A stretch of 64,000 nt of DNA from Callipepla californica brunnescens (GCA_023055505.1 JALIRH010000018.1:12811646-12875645); one strand, 5' to 3'; positions 48,220 to 62,580 are shown, counted from the stretch's first letter. Made by a program: numbers and translations. The notes: generated from the letters alone by a model not told the origin.

Positions 48220-50097
48220 TAATAAATGTCATAACATGTCCAATATGTCCATAATTTTTTGAGGCTGAATGATACCAAGATCAGTTAATTAACTGTAGAG
48301 AGAGAGAGACTAACGACTGGTTTCCCTGTTTGACTGGACTGTTGTTTTTTGTTTGTTTGTTGTATTTTTTTTTAAAGTTGTGTCAAGGTATACACATGAC
48401 CAAATACACTGTTCAATTTGCCAGTTCACTTACCATGGAATATAACATGCCATAGGGATTCATTACTTCAAAATTCCCAACAAAGCATATAGGAAAATAT
48501 TAGTTTTACAGGTAAAAAGGAACTTCAGTATTAATTGCAAGTGAGGAAATCTAGATATTGGCATTGTGGTGTGAAACCACAGCCAAAAAAGTGAGCATAA
48601 AAAAATTAAAAGAAAAACAAGCGGAAAAGTCTTTTCAAATATTTTACTCCTTTTGTAGTTCTTTTGAATTCATATTAGCTTATCTTTTCAAAATCTTTCT
48701 TAACTATTATATAGGTATTTTTCTCTCCGCATAATTTGCTTTGAGTATCATTTGAACAGCTCCTGAACAGATGTTTTTCATTGTAAATGGAACTTGCAGG
48801 CTCAAGACTGATTCAATGATTTTTTTTTTAACCATCATAAGGAAGCTAATGACTTCCCAGCACAGCACTTCTTTAACCTGCAGCCAGTTCACTGGTTTAC
48901 AATGCCTGTATACCTGTGTATAAGTAGTACTGTATTTTAATAGTCTCAACAGTTAGTAATAGCCTACTTCAACAAATTATGTGAAAATCATTGCCTATTT
49001 TTTCTTACTTTTTTGTTTGTTTGCTTCCTTTCCTTCCTTACAACATGATGAATCCTTTATGGTTTTACTTCTTGAAAAAAAAACAAAGAAATGACACTTC
49101 TTTTTCTTGAAAATAACTGAAGGAGAGTTGTGCTATGATAAGCCACTGGAAGACACCGGGAATTAGACTTAATGATTGGATTACTGTCTATAGAAACAGC
49201 TTTTAAAAATATTCCTGAAGAAAGATGTTAGTCTTTCCAATACAGTAACAACAATTAATTTTTTATCTAATATTTTCAGTGTACTTGAATTGAAGCACAG
49301 AATAACTGCTTGAAATTGCCAACAATAATCAGTAGGCCTTATTCTGAAATCTTTCTATGTCTTTACCTATATTCCAACTTCAAAACCCCTGTGCTCAGCT
49401 ATAGAAAACCACGCTGATTCCACACATTCACTGATGCACAGGCATAAGCATGATTTTTATCATAGCACCACTAGATGACCCATGGGTGCAGAGCATATGA
49501 TGAACAAAGTTTTGTGTTACTGAATTAGAATCATTTCCAAATTTGAGGGACTGAAATTTAAACTAGAATCAGAATTTTTCCTGTATTGATATCCTCAACA
49601 CCAAGGGAAGACACAAAGTAGAAGGGAAAAAAATGGTTTGTCTGTAGATAGGATTTCAGTTTCACTCTCCTCTGGCCAAAGAGTGGAAACTGTTGCTCTC
49701 TGACACCTCATTGATATGTGTGATGATAATTCATCACATTTCTGGTGAACAAACAATGGATTGGCTATTGTTCTGTGCCTTGTAGATTTTTCTACAGCAG
49801 ATGATAAAACTGAGGTGCGCTCACAAAGCATTAGCCTAATTGGAAAAGAATGCTTTTACTGTTACTGACCACCCACAGTATGAGGCAATGGAGACACAAG
49901 TTTTTGTCAGGATTAGCACAAATTCTGGCCGGAGTAGTAGAGATTAAGAGGAAGGTTTCCTGAGCTGAACAGTACTTTTCCCAGTATAGGACATCCCTGA
50001 AAAACAGAAAAGCAGTAAATGATCCTCTAATTAGTACTGCTACACACAGGGAGTAGATAAAACAAATTCTGCTATTATGTTCTCCTCTCCTGTATAG

Positions 50098-50274
50098 GTG
50101 AAACGTCAACTGACAAGTTCAGCACCAAAGAATTGGGTCTGGATGTGTTCTGTCTGTAACAAATACGGCTGTAAATCTGATCTTAAAAAGCATAAGCATG
50201 GAACAAACATGTTAAAGAGCACGTGTTACAAGTTTAAAAAAAAGAAAAAAAAAGTGACCAATGCTTTTAGATAA
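50098..50274 (+). other. Exon-like open frame with decayed matrin/JAZ-type zinc finger
   Basis: A good splice acceptor (pyrimidine tract 'gttctcctctcctgtatag', AG at 50096-50097) is followed by a frame open to TAA at 50272-50274. It encodes about 58 residues, including CSVCNKYGCKSDLKKHKH (Cys codons at 50146 and 50155, His codons at 50191 and 50197) and then GTNMLK. The pattern resembles U1/matrin/JAZ-type zinc fingers (C-x2-C ... L-x2-H-x5-H-x-K), but Met stands where the last His is expected and the spacing after the second Cys is one residue short. The C-terminal lysines come from an A-rich run. No donor site is visible, so it would be a terminal exon or a relic. Chance cannot be excluded. 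Confidence 0.3.
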
Positions 50275-51801
50275 CTACAGCACTTGTAAAACATTTAATC
50301 AAGTGTATTTGGACACTTGAGTTTTGTAAGAAGCTAACCAACATGAATTCATTTCCTGAGTCTCAGCAATATTTTTAAGAATGTTTCTCCAGTTTCCATA
50401 TTTCAAACACAAGCTGCACCTCCATACTTGAAGTTTGTGCCTGTATTCTGATACAGTTCCTCAAGCTGGCTCTTGCCTTATTCTTCAGTTAATTCTCAGT
50501 ATTTTCACTGGGAATGTTCACAACATAAAGGAGACTGAATATAAGATGTAATCTCCAAGTGGGTAAGCAGTTCTGACAATATCAGCATCTTTTAAGGAAA
50601 TATAGCAAATATGGGTTGAATCCCTTCAATAGGTTGCACAGGTAATCAGGCAGGGATGGCCTGAAAACTTTTATGTATTATTAAGGAAAATATGTTCTTT
50701 TTTCTTCTGAGTTGGCCAAACCCCAGCAGCATTTCTGTGAGCTCCAGATGCCGTTATGCCCAAAATTTCTGTGCACTTTATTCCCGTAACTAGAACCAGC
50801 TCAGACATGAGTAACACACTCCCCAGCAGCTTTCTAGCCCATAAGTTTATAGAAATAACTGCCTCACCTAGCAGCACTGCACACTTTTGTCCAAATACTG
50901 CTTTTTAAATATATACATATAAAACAGTGCGGTAATTTTTGGCAGGCTTTTTGAGACTCATTACTACTGCCAATTAAAGGCTACAAAAGTTTCCAAACCA
51001 AAAATCAGGCAGCCTAACAGTTGCATGGCAAAACTCTTAAGGATATTCTGCAGTCCTCCACCATTTCAAGAAAGTAATCTTTTTATTGCTTGAAGTTAAG
51101 ATTAAAACAGATTTCACTGATTAAGACACTGGGTAATGTATTTGGATTTTAGTTCATTTAATTTCAGAAGTAAACAGTCAAATATTAAAAAATGCTATCA
51201 CTTAATAAAAGAGAAATAAGTGACCACATCCCACTTTCTGGATAAATTTTAGTGTATGCATCTCATGCAGGTGCTAAGCCAGTTCAAGACTGTTTCCCTA
51301 TCTTCACTGCACTATGGCTTATCATAGACCAGCTTGCAGCAGAATGTGTGAGGACCAAAAAGAGATGAGAGAGGATTTGAGGGAGTTTTATAGGGCAAAT
51401 GGTGATTGTATCTTGGTGTTAGACATCAGATGAACTTCTTAAACACAGATGAATCCTTGAAGTTGCCAAGTTGATGGAATACAGAATTTTCTGAGAGTGG
51501 GAGACAGTTATATGACATATTTATTGCTGTTTTCCTGTAAGACATAGGATCAAAAGTCCATAGTTAGTAACTGCAAATTTCAGCAGTCTTCACAGTTGGA
51601 AGCTGTAATTCAAACAAATTTCTGTAATAATTTATAACAGAAACCATCATAAGTGGTGCATGGGGTTCCTGACTTATACATCTGAGAACTGAAAATGAGA
51701 CGTTCTGTAAAAGGCTAATTTATCTCCAAATAACTACATAAAATGAAAATATAAATATGTTGAATGAAACAAGATAACTGAATCATTTGTATATATAAAA
51801 A

Positions 51802-51821
51802 AGTAGTAGTGGTAGTAGTAA
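51802..51821. repeat. Short (GTA)n repeat
   Basis: About six AGT/GTA units with one interruption (gtggta). Confidence 0.7.
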
Positions 51822-52263
51822 TACAGTATGATTTGTCCATTCATTCAATTTAAGTTCAAGGTCCCTTCAGTGCACACTACTGGATGATTTCATATATTCA
51901 TTCAAGCTGCCGTGAGTCTTACTGACCCGTTCCTTCACTTCCACAGACTGTACGCTTAGACAGCTTAAGTACATTCGTGGAAGGGATGGATTTCTGGAGA
52001 GAAAGGGTTAGTTGATTTTGATTTGTCATAATGTAAAGCTGGAAAATAAATTGATCAATCTACAAAGACTCAATATGTTCCATCCTATTCAGTAGTTCTA
52101 TGGTTTAGAACTTCACCAGCGAGGGAAAATGTATGAAAGTCTGTGGATTTAGTACTTAATGGAGGAGACACGTTTCTGTGCATCCATAAGAGATTTTGAA
52201 GGGCATTACTGTCACTGTGTCTTTCTCAGCTTCAGATTCAGAGATTATGTCAACAAGGAACAT

Positions 52264-52288
52264 ATTATTATGTTATTATTATTATTAT
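52264..52288. repeat. (ATT)n microsatellite
   Basis: About eight ATT units with one ATG interruption. Confidence 0.8.
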
Positions 52289-55200
52289 GCTGAGGACCCT
52301 CTGTAGCTGACATTAATTTCAACTCTCTGCAGCCTGACCACTCCAAAACACTTCATGTTATGCTGGTCCCACACCTGAGCCTGCTATTTTCCTTTTTGGT
52401 CCTTTCCCAGGAGCATAAATGAGACTTCAGAAGTCATTTAGGTTCTTAAAGCCATGGTTCTTTCTCCAGCAAGGCTTTCAAGAACATTTGAGTAAGTTTG
52501 GTTCCTTGAGTTCAATAATGTTTCAGTAAGTTGCAGAAAGCCTCTCCTATGTGAAGATTTGTCTCTGTTTAGCTGATATATTACTCTGTAAATCTGCTTA
52601 AATATGCACATTTGCAGATGTCTGCCCATATCATTTCTAAATAACACCAACTACAAACCATCCTCCACCATGTATCCAATCTATATATCATATAGAGAAG
52701 GAAACAATGAAAAAATGCCAGAAGGGATCATACTCCAGTGAATCCCTGCAGTCCTGTGCTTCTTCAGGGATTACCACCAAAGCATCCCTGTTTAAACCGT
52801 GGCTCCCAGGATTTCTAGGCTGCCCAGTTCCTGGCTCAATGTAAACTCTCCAGCTGTCCCTGATACCACAGGGCTACTACACGCACAGTGTTCTGACTAG
52901 CACACTCCTTCAGTATTAAAAAAAGAAGGTTTGAAAAGTAAGGAGCTAGAACAATGTCCCAAACTGTAAATAATTATTTTCTGTACAAAACTGTAAAAAA
53001 AAAATGTTGCTTATATTTCAAACTTTCTATGACACAGTATTTGGGGATCTAATGAGTTTTAAAAGGCATATTATAAGAGGAATATTTCAATATTTGATAT
53101 TGAAAGTCACTAGGTAATTACCCAATCTGCAGCAAAAATACTATTAGAAAGGATTTACTTTGTAGCATATTCCTCCTATAGCCAGAAAAGTCACATCTGG
53201 TTTATTCTGCCTGAATCTTAGACCACTACTTATTCCTGAATATACCCTTGCTAAAGAGATTTGGTCTGTTTTTCAGTGGTAATAAACACTTGAGTCTTCA
53301 AAACCTTTCACATTTCAGAGTCAATAGTAAGAAAAACATTATCACTTGAATTTGTGTCCTGAGAAACCACAAAGTCAGATCAAAGTCTGTGTGCAGAGTA
53401 GACATATAGTCTGTCTGGTAAATAGCTGTTTTGAAATGACATTTCCATCTTGGAGATTTATATGCTCATAAAATCAAGTGCAGTATTGTAGATCTTTACT
53501 TAATTCCTTTTGCAACATACTTTACCATGGGTCTTAGATCAGCCCTATGGCTGCCTCATCTTTTTAATGAAGAGGCTACAGTTTTGTTTCCAAGCAAATC
53601 TATTCTGCAATCTGCACCCTTTTTCTTTATTTGTTTTACTGTCACTCAGAGAATGAAAATGTATATAAACAAGTCATCCATGAAATTCCATGCATTGGTG
53701 TCATAACTCTGAGGCCTTTCAATCTTTACATATGAATGGTTCACATCTCAAACGTCTGACTTGATTGAGCACAGATGTCTATGATATCACTGAGTTCTCT
53801 GGAAGACAAAGTATATTATTGCAGTATTAACATTGAATGTGTTTCTGTTTAATATGTGCTCCTGAGACCAAATTCCCTATGTCATCTGGGATGTTTTCTC
53901 CAGATAAGAATAAGCCAAAAGAGTTGTCTAACAGTCAAAGTTGGAGGCATCCCCCAAACCAACATGTATGACAAGTAGATAATTTGTTAGGGATGCTAAT
54001 AGTTTACATGAATTGAAAATAGATCAAACAAACTTATGGAAGACAAACTTGCTCCAGGCCAATAACTACAAAATTCAGGAAATCCCTGGTGGAGGTGAAA
54101 AGTGTGCTCCTATACATTCCCTATTTGTACACTTTTTCCTATGCAGATGTTATTATCACTTGTATAAACAGGAAAAAATTAATCATCTTTAGTCTGATCC
54201 ATTTTGGATGTTTATATGCTCATATCTATATTATGAAGTAAATAATAACAATTCTTAAAACTATTTGTCAGTAAATGAATAAACCTTCCAATCTAATGAA
54301 AACCACGCAAGGAAACTTAGAAGAGTGTAATACTCAATAGCATATGTTTTTGATGCAACATTGCTGATTCAAAAACAAACTGGAGAAGTCTGACAGACTT
54401 CTGAGAAGTAAGGACAGGGCTGATCAATAATATTAATGAAAAAAATCCCTGCATTTCACTACGAGAGATACAACACAAATGCATAGTAACATACAATCTG
54501 CAAATTCCAAACAAGTACTATTTCTTGCTTTGGGTAAACACTTTTGTTTTTCATTCTTACCCGTGTTATGCAAAAATACTACTTTTGCAACATTCTTAGC
54601 TGTCACATGCGACATTTAAGCAGCTGAAATTCTACATTATTCTGTTCCCAAGATGTTTAAAAGGCTTCTTTCTTGCTGCAGTGATAATTCAAACGTCACT
54701 ACAAAAATCAGAGCTCATTCTCTCTTGTTTAAAATTCTATCATCACAACTCCTCATATATTGGCACTTCCTGAATTAACAACAAAAACAGATCCAGAGTT
54801 TCTACTTAAAGTAGCTAGGGAAGCATTCTTGAATTCTTCCCCCTCCCTCTCCCACAGTTTCTATTACCTGAACAGATGTGGACTTTATTTTGGGGCAGCC
54901 ATATTCCTCACCACATCCTGTGATTACAGTTTATATTAAATTCCTTCCTTATCTCTCCAATGTCGACTCTAGTTTTATGCCACAGACTTCTTACAAAAAA
55001 GGAGTGTTGATTAAATCCATGCTGCCAATCATTTCTAAACCCAGCACAATCCAGTAAATGATGATATGGTCATCCAAGCCTTATTTGAAAATACACCTTA
55101 ACAAATCTACTTATGTGGAAGCACAGTAAAGGTTAATTTAATTGATTAGGAATGTGAGCGTATATCTTAATATACAAAACCTGATTGTTAGTACATGCCA

Positions 55201-55431
55201 AAAATGTGTGCATCACTGCTAGTTCTCTTCACTGATTACATCTGAACAAGAATGGCAGAACATGCTTTCCTCACATCTCTATTTTATTGTGGAGAAGAAC
55301 ACTATCTCATATGTATTAATTACACGTTGCTTTTCAAGCCTGGATGAGGGATCACATGTGCATACAAACCTCTCAATGAGACTGTGGCGGGAAATATTTC
55401 TAAAACATACAAGTGGCACATATATATATAT

Positions 55432-55453
55432 ACTCATATATACATATATGAGT
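55432..55453. repeat. 22-bp inverted repeat in TA-rich tract
   Basis: The arms 'actcatatat' and 'atatatgagt' are exact reverse complements around a 2-bp 'ac' spacer, next to a short (TA)n run. Confidence 0.75.
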
Positions 55454-57556
55454 GAAATTTCTGCCTAATTTTTACTGTTAAAGTTTTGGATTTTAATTCT
55501 AAACTAAAACTGAACAGTGCTAAAGAAAATACACTACAGTACAATGCAACAATAATTTGCTTCACAGAAGCTTAGAGAGATTTTAATAGCATGTACTGAT
55601 GAATTAGAAAATCAAAATAGAAGTTAATTCTCTATTTTCTCTTAATGTTTTAGCACCACTCTAGTTCAGAAACCTCAATGTGAAATAAGTTACATTCTCT
55701 GTTAGTCCTTTTTCCTGAGGTAAACACAAAAAGATGGGTACATGCAAGTCAGGAAAAGAGATTAGTTCTATGGAAGATACATTAAGAAGAAGCAAGTTAC
55801 ATCTGTGCGTTTATAGTGGGCTTCAAGTAACATCAGCATTTTTAACTACGCTATGAACTGAGCTCCACAAGTCAGAGATTTCTTCTCTCTGAGGATCAGT
55901 TTCCAATGCAGAGGGGATGATTCACAATGCAAAGGAGTGTTTCTCTCTTCACAGACCAAAGATGAGATCAGACATTACATTTTCTTACAGTGAAAGTTAA
56001 AAGAAGTTCATAATTCTTTCTCACAACACACTGCATAACAATACACCAATACTAAACATACACATATACAAATCAAAGACCTCCTCAACTAGATGTAGAC
56101 GATGTACTAGTATATGGAATATATGACATATCCTGGGAGCGTTAACTAATTATTCTTCCCCTTCCCTTTGGAAGATCCACAGTTACAGTTTTGCTGTGGA
56201 AAGCAAAGTTTGCTTCCAAGTGATAAACACAGATGTTTCTTGTAAACAGAGTTACAATAACTAAAATTTGCATAAATACCAGATTTCTCTATGAAGCTAA
56301 AAGTAGCTCATAGTAGTGGGTTAAATTCAGAAGCATTTCATTGGATTTTGAATGGCTGCAGAGCCCATCAAGCCCCTGCTGCTGACACCCTCTCCACCTC
56401 CTCGCTTAGCTCAGGTTAAATCTGAAATTATTGCTGGACTACTCAATCAAATTTCCACTTCTGTCTGACATTCAATGAAGTTTTATGGGCTAAAAATTTA
56501 ACCAAATTTGCTTCAGAAAGTCACTTTCTTGCATGTCGAGCCTCACATTTTTCATGCAAAACAACCTGCCCACCACTTCCTCATGAGTATGACTTTCTGG
56601 CTTAACTACCAATAGCTTAAATAAGCCTTTTCCAGAGCTTGCTGGGACACCTTGGGTTTTATGATTCATCTACTCTGTTCAGTAACTGCAGAAAACAGAC
56701 CTGCAGACTCACAGAGTTTCCAAATCTACTCACTTTTGCTTTATGTAATGCAAGGAACAAACTAAACATACCACTTAATGCCCAGAGTTACTTCCTTGTT
56801 TCATCTTCTCACTCACCTGAGCAGCCTTTGGATTTAATTGCAAATCCATTAAGTGTTTTCTTTCTCCTGTGCATCCTGCCTCTTGACTGAGGTTGCAAGG
56901 TGGACTGGTTTTCATGTTGGTTTCTCTGCAATTGCACTGTGCCATTCTGTTCAGGGGAAAAAACTCATTTTCTGTTACCTTAGACCCATCACAGCTTTTA
57001 GAAGAGACTCCTCAACTCCACCTTACTATCCTACAGTGAGAGAAGTATCAGCTTGTGGGTAGACAGCCTGAACATAGCCTGGCTCAGTACAAACTCGCAG
57101 CCATGATCGTCATCCCCTTAAATACAGTTGCAGCAACAAGTGGACACTGATAACTCTCTCTTTCAGTCACTAGTCAAGAGAGTTATTCTTCCGTCACCTC
57201 TCTGGCTTTATGAATATTTTGTTCTTTTAAACAGCGCATGAGAATTGTAGAATGGGAGAGAGCTTTCTCTTCAGGATAAGGTGGTTAAGTACACCCTGAT
57301 GGGTGATGACACTTGCCATGCACAGGGAAGAGGATCTGCTATTAGACAGGAGGGGCCTGCACCCAAATGTTCAGTGTCTTAGAGTAATGCTGTGATTATT
57401 ATCTACAAGAGAAAATATTGTGATACTACTTGGAATAGGATGCTCTAAAGGAATTACTTCTGATCTGATGTGGAAATGGTGTGGTACTCCAGGGACGGAT
57501 TGATGTCTGTGTATGTCTGCGCAGGAAGCAGAGAACAGGAAGTGTCCCTAAATACC

Positions 57557-58101
57557 TGCACTGAGTCTGGCTGGGATGGAGTTAACTTTTTTCATAGCAA
57601 CTTGAATGTTTCTGTTTTGGATTTCTGAATAAAAAGTTTTGGTAACACACCAGAGTTTTATCTGTTACTGAGGAGTGCTTGCACAGTTCTAAGGTCTTAT
57701 CTTGTTTCCCCTTCTTTCCCCACAGCTAAGGGTAAATAAGAAGCTGGGAGGGGACACAGGCAACACAGCTGGCCTAAATTGGCCCAAGGGATATTCCATA
57801 TCATACAGAATTACAATCAACAATAAACTTGAGAGCAGCAGAAAAGAGTTCTTCCATGGTAGCTGTTACTCAGTTGGTAGGAGGGAGGGAGGGACTGCTG
57901 TTAAATCACTTATGGGTTTTTGCTTGATTGATTTGGTTTGTTAGTTTGCTTTTTCTTTCTCCACTTACTAAGTGGTCTTTATCTTGATGAGTTTTTCTTA
58001 CTTTTCCCCTTCCAAATCACTTCTCCATCCCGATGGGATGTGGGGCTGAGCAAGAAACCAGGCTGGAACTTATCTGCCAGATGGGGTCATCCAACCACAA
58101 C
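57557..58101 (+). mobile_element. Solo LTR of an avian endogenous retrovirus (ERVL/ERVK-like)
   Basis: About 545 bp with the order of landmarks typical of a widespread avian LTR. It has 'tggctgggatggagttaact' at the start, 'gagtgcttgcacagttctaa', then 'aagctgggaggggacacagg', and 'aagggatattccatatcata' in U3. The R-U5 half follows: 'tctttatcttgatgagtttt', a pyrimidine run, 'ccatcccgatgggatgtggg', and an end near 'ccaaccacaacg'. No gag, pol or env sequence flanks it, so it is a solo LTR left by recombination. The promoter region is eroded. The open frames overlapping it are incidental. The family name is from general resemblance only, and no clear target duplication was found. Confidence 0.75.
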
Positions 58102-61100
58102 GCCAGAGAAGAAAAGTGTTGAAGACAGCTTAAGCGTTTTACTTGTTGACAAATTTTGTGAGTTATTTTTGTTTATTTTCCATTTTAGTGGAGACCTTTG
58201 GTTCTATGGTGAAACAAAAAGTTTGCTTTTTGTGGCATCTGTTCCAGCACCTAAATCCACCTGGACATCATGCTCCAAATACTTATGCTACGTTTGAAAA
58301 ATAGGAACTAAGTACTGAAATTATTTACTTCAGGTTAATGATATTCCCCACAGTATGTTGACATCTACATGCACAGAGGTATCCTCTGTGCCAAAAATCA
58401 TTGGTGGTATATATACAGAAACAGGAACATTTTCTATTTTCTTTTGCATAAATATTTACTGGTAATGGTATTGCAAACATTATGCTATATAATAACCCAT
58501 AACATTGAATTAGAAAATTACCAGTGAGCTGAAAAATAATATTGCTATACTAACATTTCCACTGTAAATCTTATTCTTTTAAAAGCCAACATGTATGGAA
58601 AATTTTCCATTAGCCTGCCTTAAGATTATAGTCATAAGCCTTCAGTTCTCCAAACACGCATTTAGAATAAAACCTCACATCTAATACCCTAAGTTGATTT
58701 TATTTTTTTATTTGAGAAACTTCAGACATATGAACTGATATATGACCCACTGGAGTGACAGCAGTATACACCCTTAATGTGTACTTCAGGAGACACAGTG
58801 AAGATGCACACAGGAGAGGTGGCTCATGGCTCAGTCCTTTACTGAGATTAGAACCTTAGGAAGTGCTTGTTACTTCTTGTACACACAGCTTGAAGTGTTG
58901 ACATCTTTCCCTGAATTTTTCAGTGGTATGAGCTGTCCATTAGAGCTTGAACTCTGACCATGATGACATATTTCTGCTGTTGTGCCACTCACACATATGG
59001 GCTTCACACAGGGTGGTCAGGCACTACAACTGACAGCAGACCTCAATGCTTTGTGGCTGTGCTCAAGGCAGCTTTTATAACGAGTATTAAAGCTAGCTTA
59101 ACAATTCTGCAAGAAAGTAGTGAAAAGTAGCCAAAAATCCAGTACTGTTCCTAAACTAACATTAACTAAACTATAAGGAAATTCCTATAGTAAAATTAAC
59201 TTTGCGAAATGAACTTTGCTTGCTTTAGCAATTTGAGGTCAGCTATAACAACAAGAAAGCAGCACTGGAACTATCACAAGTACCCCTGAAGGAAAATCTC
59301 CAACCAAGTTGAACTCTTCAACTCCTAAGTATTACTTGCAAATAAAATTGTCTAATTCTGCCCAGCTGGAAGACTGCTACGCAGGTGCATCTTTCCTAAT
59401 GTTATTTGCTGAGGTTTAGTTTAGTTTTCTGTTTTTTTCTTCCCTGTGTAGAATTCAGCCTTAACGTATTTTCCACAATAGCCATTTTAAACTCTATTAA
59501 AAGCCATAAGGAAGATGAGTTAAAACAAAAAGTGCTCCCAGGACTTAAAAAATGTGGCCTTGTAAAATCATAAGAAATAAATGAATGCAAGCCTATAGGT
59601 GTTCTGCATGGTTTGAGTAGGTTTTGCAGTAGTGTGAGTTCTCTATGGGGAGATATAGCTTCCTCTGTTTGGAGGGAGTCCTTGAATAAGCTTTTTCCTG
59701 AAGGACTTTTGTTCTTTCTTCAAGCAAGTGCTTACACACCTAGCTGATCTATTAAGCAGAAACTCACAGCAGAAGGATGATGGCAATTCATGGCATATAA
59801 TCCCATGAAAACTAAAGAACCAAACTTCAAAGCAGAGCAGGGATGAAGACATCAGGGAGCTGGCAGTGGTTTGCTGGCTACTGTGGCCACACCGAGATGC
59901 ACCCCCAGGTACTGACCACCCACAGCAGCAGCAGCCCTTGCTCCCTATGCGTGAACTGCCCTGTCCTGCTCACTTCTGGGACTGGGACAAGCATTGCCAC
60001 TGCAGCCCCTCTCCACCTGAGGCGGATACTTTAGCACTGGGGAAGTACCTTCTTAAGATGCAGAAGAATCCACCTTGGATAGGTCTGACTAAAGTACTCC
60101 GGAAAACAAAAAGCTCAGCAGTGCCTCACGACTATCGCAGGACTCTGCTAAAAGTGCACTTAGAATCAAAACTATTTCATACAGGTACCAGACATAGACC
60201 CATTTCAAAACAGAGAGACCATACAGATTAAAGCCCTGAGAAGACAAGATGGTAAATAACCCTTTACTATAGAAGGAACTGCGCTGCTGCAACAAAACCA
60301 TGGGAAATTTGAATTAAATGAAAGTGACCTTTCAGATATGAGTACCACCATCCCCTAATTACATTATACATGGACTTTGGACATCAAACTCAGAAGATAG
60401 TCCATTTTTCTTGGCTTGAGCTCTGGAAAAAGAGAAAAAAATGGAAAAGGAGAACAATTTAAGTATTTCTTGATCACTGCATACATCTGGTTTTAATTAG
60501 ACTAACTGCTGTATGTATAATTTCAATACTGTGCTCCTCCCCGCCATCCTGTGTCAAGCTCCTTGTTCTCACTGTGTGCCCCTGAAGGGCTGCCCCTTCC
60601 CATATCCCTGCAGCATCCTTTTCACTGAACACCAGTGCTAGCTTTTTCTCTCAGATGTTCTGCTGTCAGTGGATGGGGATCACACATGAACTTGTCCCTT
60701 CAAGAACATGATCTGCATGCTATCCTTTTTCTGAAATGCACGACTGCCCATTTCTCTTCATGACCATTGTTATTACTGCTGCTTCATGGCCTTCTGGAAA
60801 GCAGCATACCCGTACCCAAGTACAGATGGCTAAACAAGACAAGCATGAGAAATGAGTACAAGAACTGAATGCCATTTGCAAACAAGACTTGGCCAAGACT
60901 AACTGTCCTTCACAATAGCTTTCTGCAAAAGCGTGTTTAAATGTGCAAGGTTTAAGAAAAGGAAGACTGCAGAAAAAGATCAATGAAATACAGTGCTTCC
61001 AAGTGATCAAAAGAAAATATTCAGAGGTTTTAACCAACATACTTCCCTATGGAGGAGATACTGATTATCACTGTCCCTTCTTATATCTCATTTTTTTGAA

Positions 61101-62580
61101 ATAATTATCCTCAAACACCCAAAGACGGAATTTGCATAAAGTCAAAACCTCACTTGAACAAAGGATTTGGTCTCTGCTTTTAAGCCAGCACCATAGAGAG
61201 CTTTTCACATTTTTGACTTACACCCCCCATGAGACATCAGCAAATCATCAGCAGTTTTGGTACCAGCAAAGCAAACACCTGACTCTCTTCATATGTTTCT
61301 CAAGTTACTATCATGATGTTACTGCTTAATAATCATTTTGTTATTGATCATTACGGACCTGCATGACCTGAATCTCAATTAAATTGAGAATTAACATGCA
61401 TAAAAGTACTAGCAGAATGTGTTTTCATGTTTTCATGCGTGTCACTACCTTCAGCTCATGCTCACAACTATTTCTCAGCAGTAATCTCATTCTCAGAGAA
61501 AGCTGAAAAACGTACTTGTAAAAATATGTGCTGGGTTTTAAAAAAAAAGTCTAAGGAGTGTCAGAGAATTCAAATAAGAGTAATAAAAAATTATTTCATC
61601 ACGCTGATACACAGTACTATTTCCTTTAATAGGCCCCAAAACACTGCAGATGACAGATACACATGGAGGACAGAAAATGGCAAGAGGAATTGGATCTAAA
61701 AGACTAATTCATCACAGCTTTGCAGGTAGCAGATGCCAGCTCCACAGACTGTTCAGAGTCTTCTGTCTTGTGCTTGAGTTGAATTTCCTCACACTCCTCT
61801 TTTTATGGACAAAATGACCTTGTCTTGCTTTCAGTCTTTTCCACTGCCATAAATAAAATGCACTTTAGTTTTCCATTCCATTTTAACAACATTCAGGTCA
61901 GATCTTTCTGACCATTGGAAGTGGATGTATTAACAATAACACACTAGTTCAGTCGGTTCTGTCCTGCAGCTATTTCATGTAAGATTCAGAACTGAGAGAT
62001 TTTATGGACAGAGCATCCATCACAGTTATGGATATTCCACTACTGACAGAACAACTACCATTGTTTCCCCATAAAATGCTGACAACTATATAGATGTACA
62101 AGTAAATGAACAAAAAGCACTTCCATGGAGGAAATATATTTTTAATTACCAGACTGACATTCAAGAGCACGGGAAGAATTTACAGTTTCTTTGCTGAAAA
62201 TGCAGTAACTGGAGTTTTTAAACTTCCTACAGCTTTAGCTTGCAGCGCATGCCTAGCATGAAGATTTCCAGATCACATTTACCTCTAACATTTTGTTCAA
62301 AATATGTTCATCTCATTTTTTTCATTATTGTTAAACAGCACCTTATGAAAAAATGTCAGTTGAATAATAGCTTGCATTTCAAAATAGGTTATTACAATAA
62401 AATAGTGAAAAATGTTGTTTCATTCATTCCACGAGTTTTCAAACTCTTCAGTGCTCATTACGCATATCAACAGAAACATGAAGAAATAAATTTTGTCATC
62501 ATTAAAGAATGGTGTATTTCTGCCTGTATTATTTCCCATGGTATTGTAGCAAAACACACGGTGTTGTTCAGGGTGGGTTT

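Larger units (their letters stand above)
48220..57556. other. Unique non-coding DNA, about 9 kb
   Basis: No recognisable transposon. It holds the zinc-finger-like open frame (50098-50274), short ATT and GTA runs (52264-52288, 51802-51821) and a 22-bp inverted repeat (55432-55453). The other open frames are under 95 codons without motif. Confidence 0.55.

Noticed and set aside
57702..58297. Open frames of 80 and 119 codons
   Set aside because: They overlap the solo LTR, cross its 3' boundary and have no protein signature.
59005..59080. 'gggtggtcaggcactacaac' resembling CR1 ORF2
   Set aside because: The match fades after about 20 bp and the expected following motif is absent.
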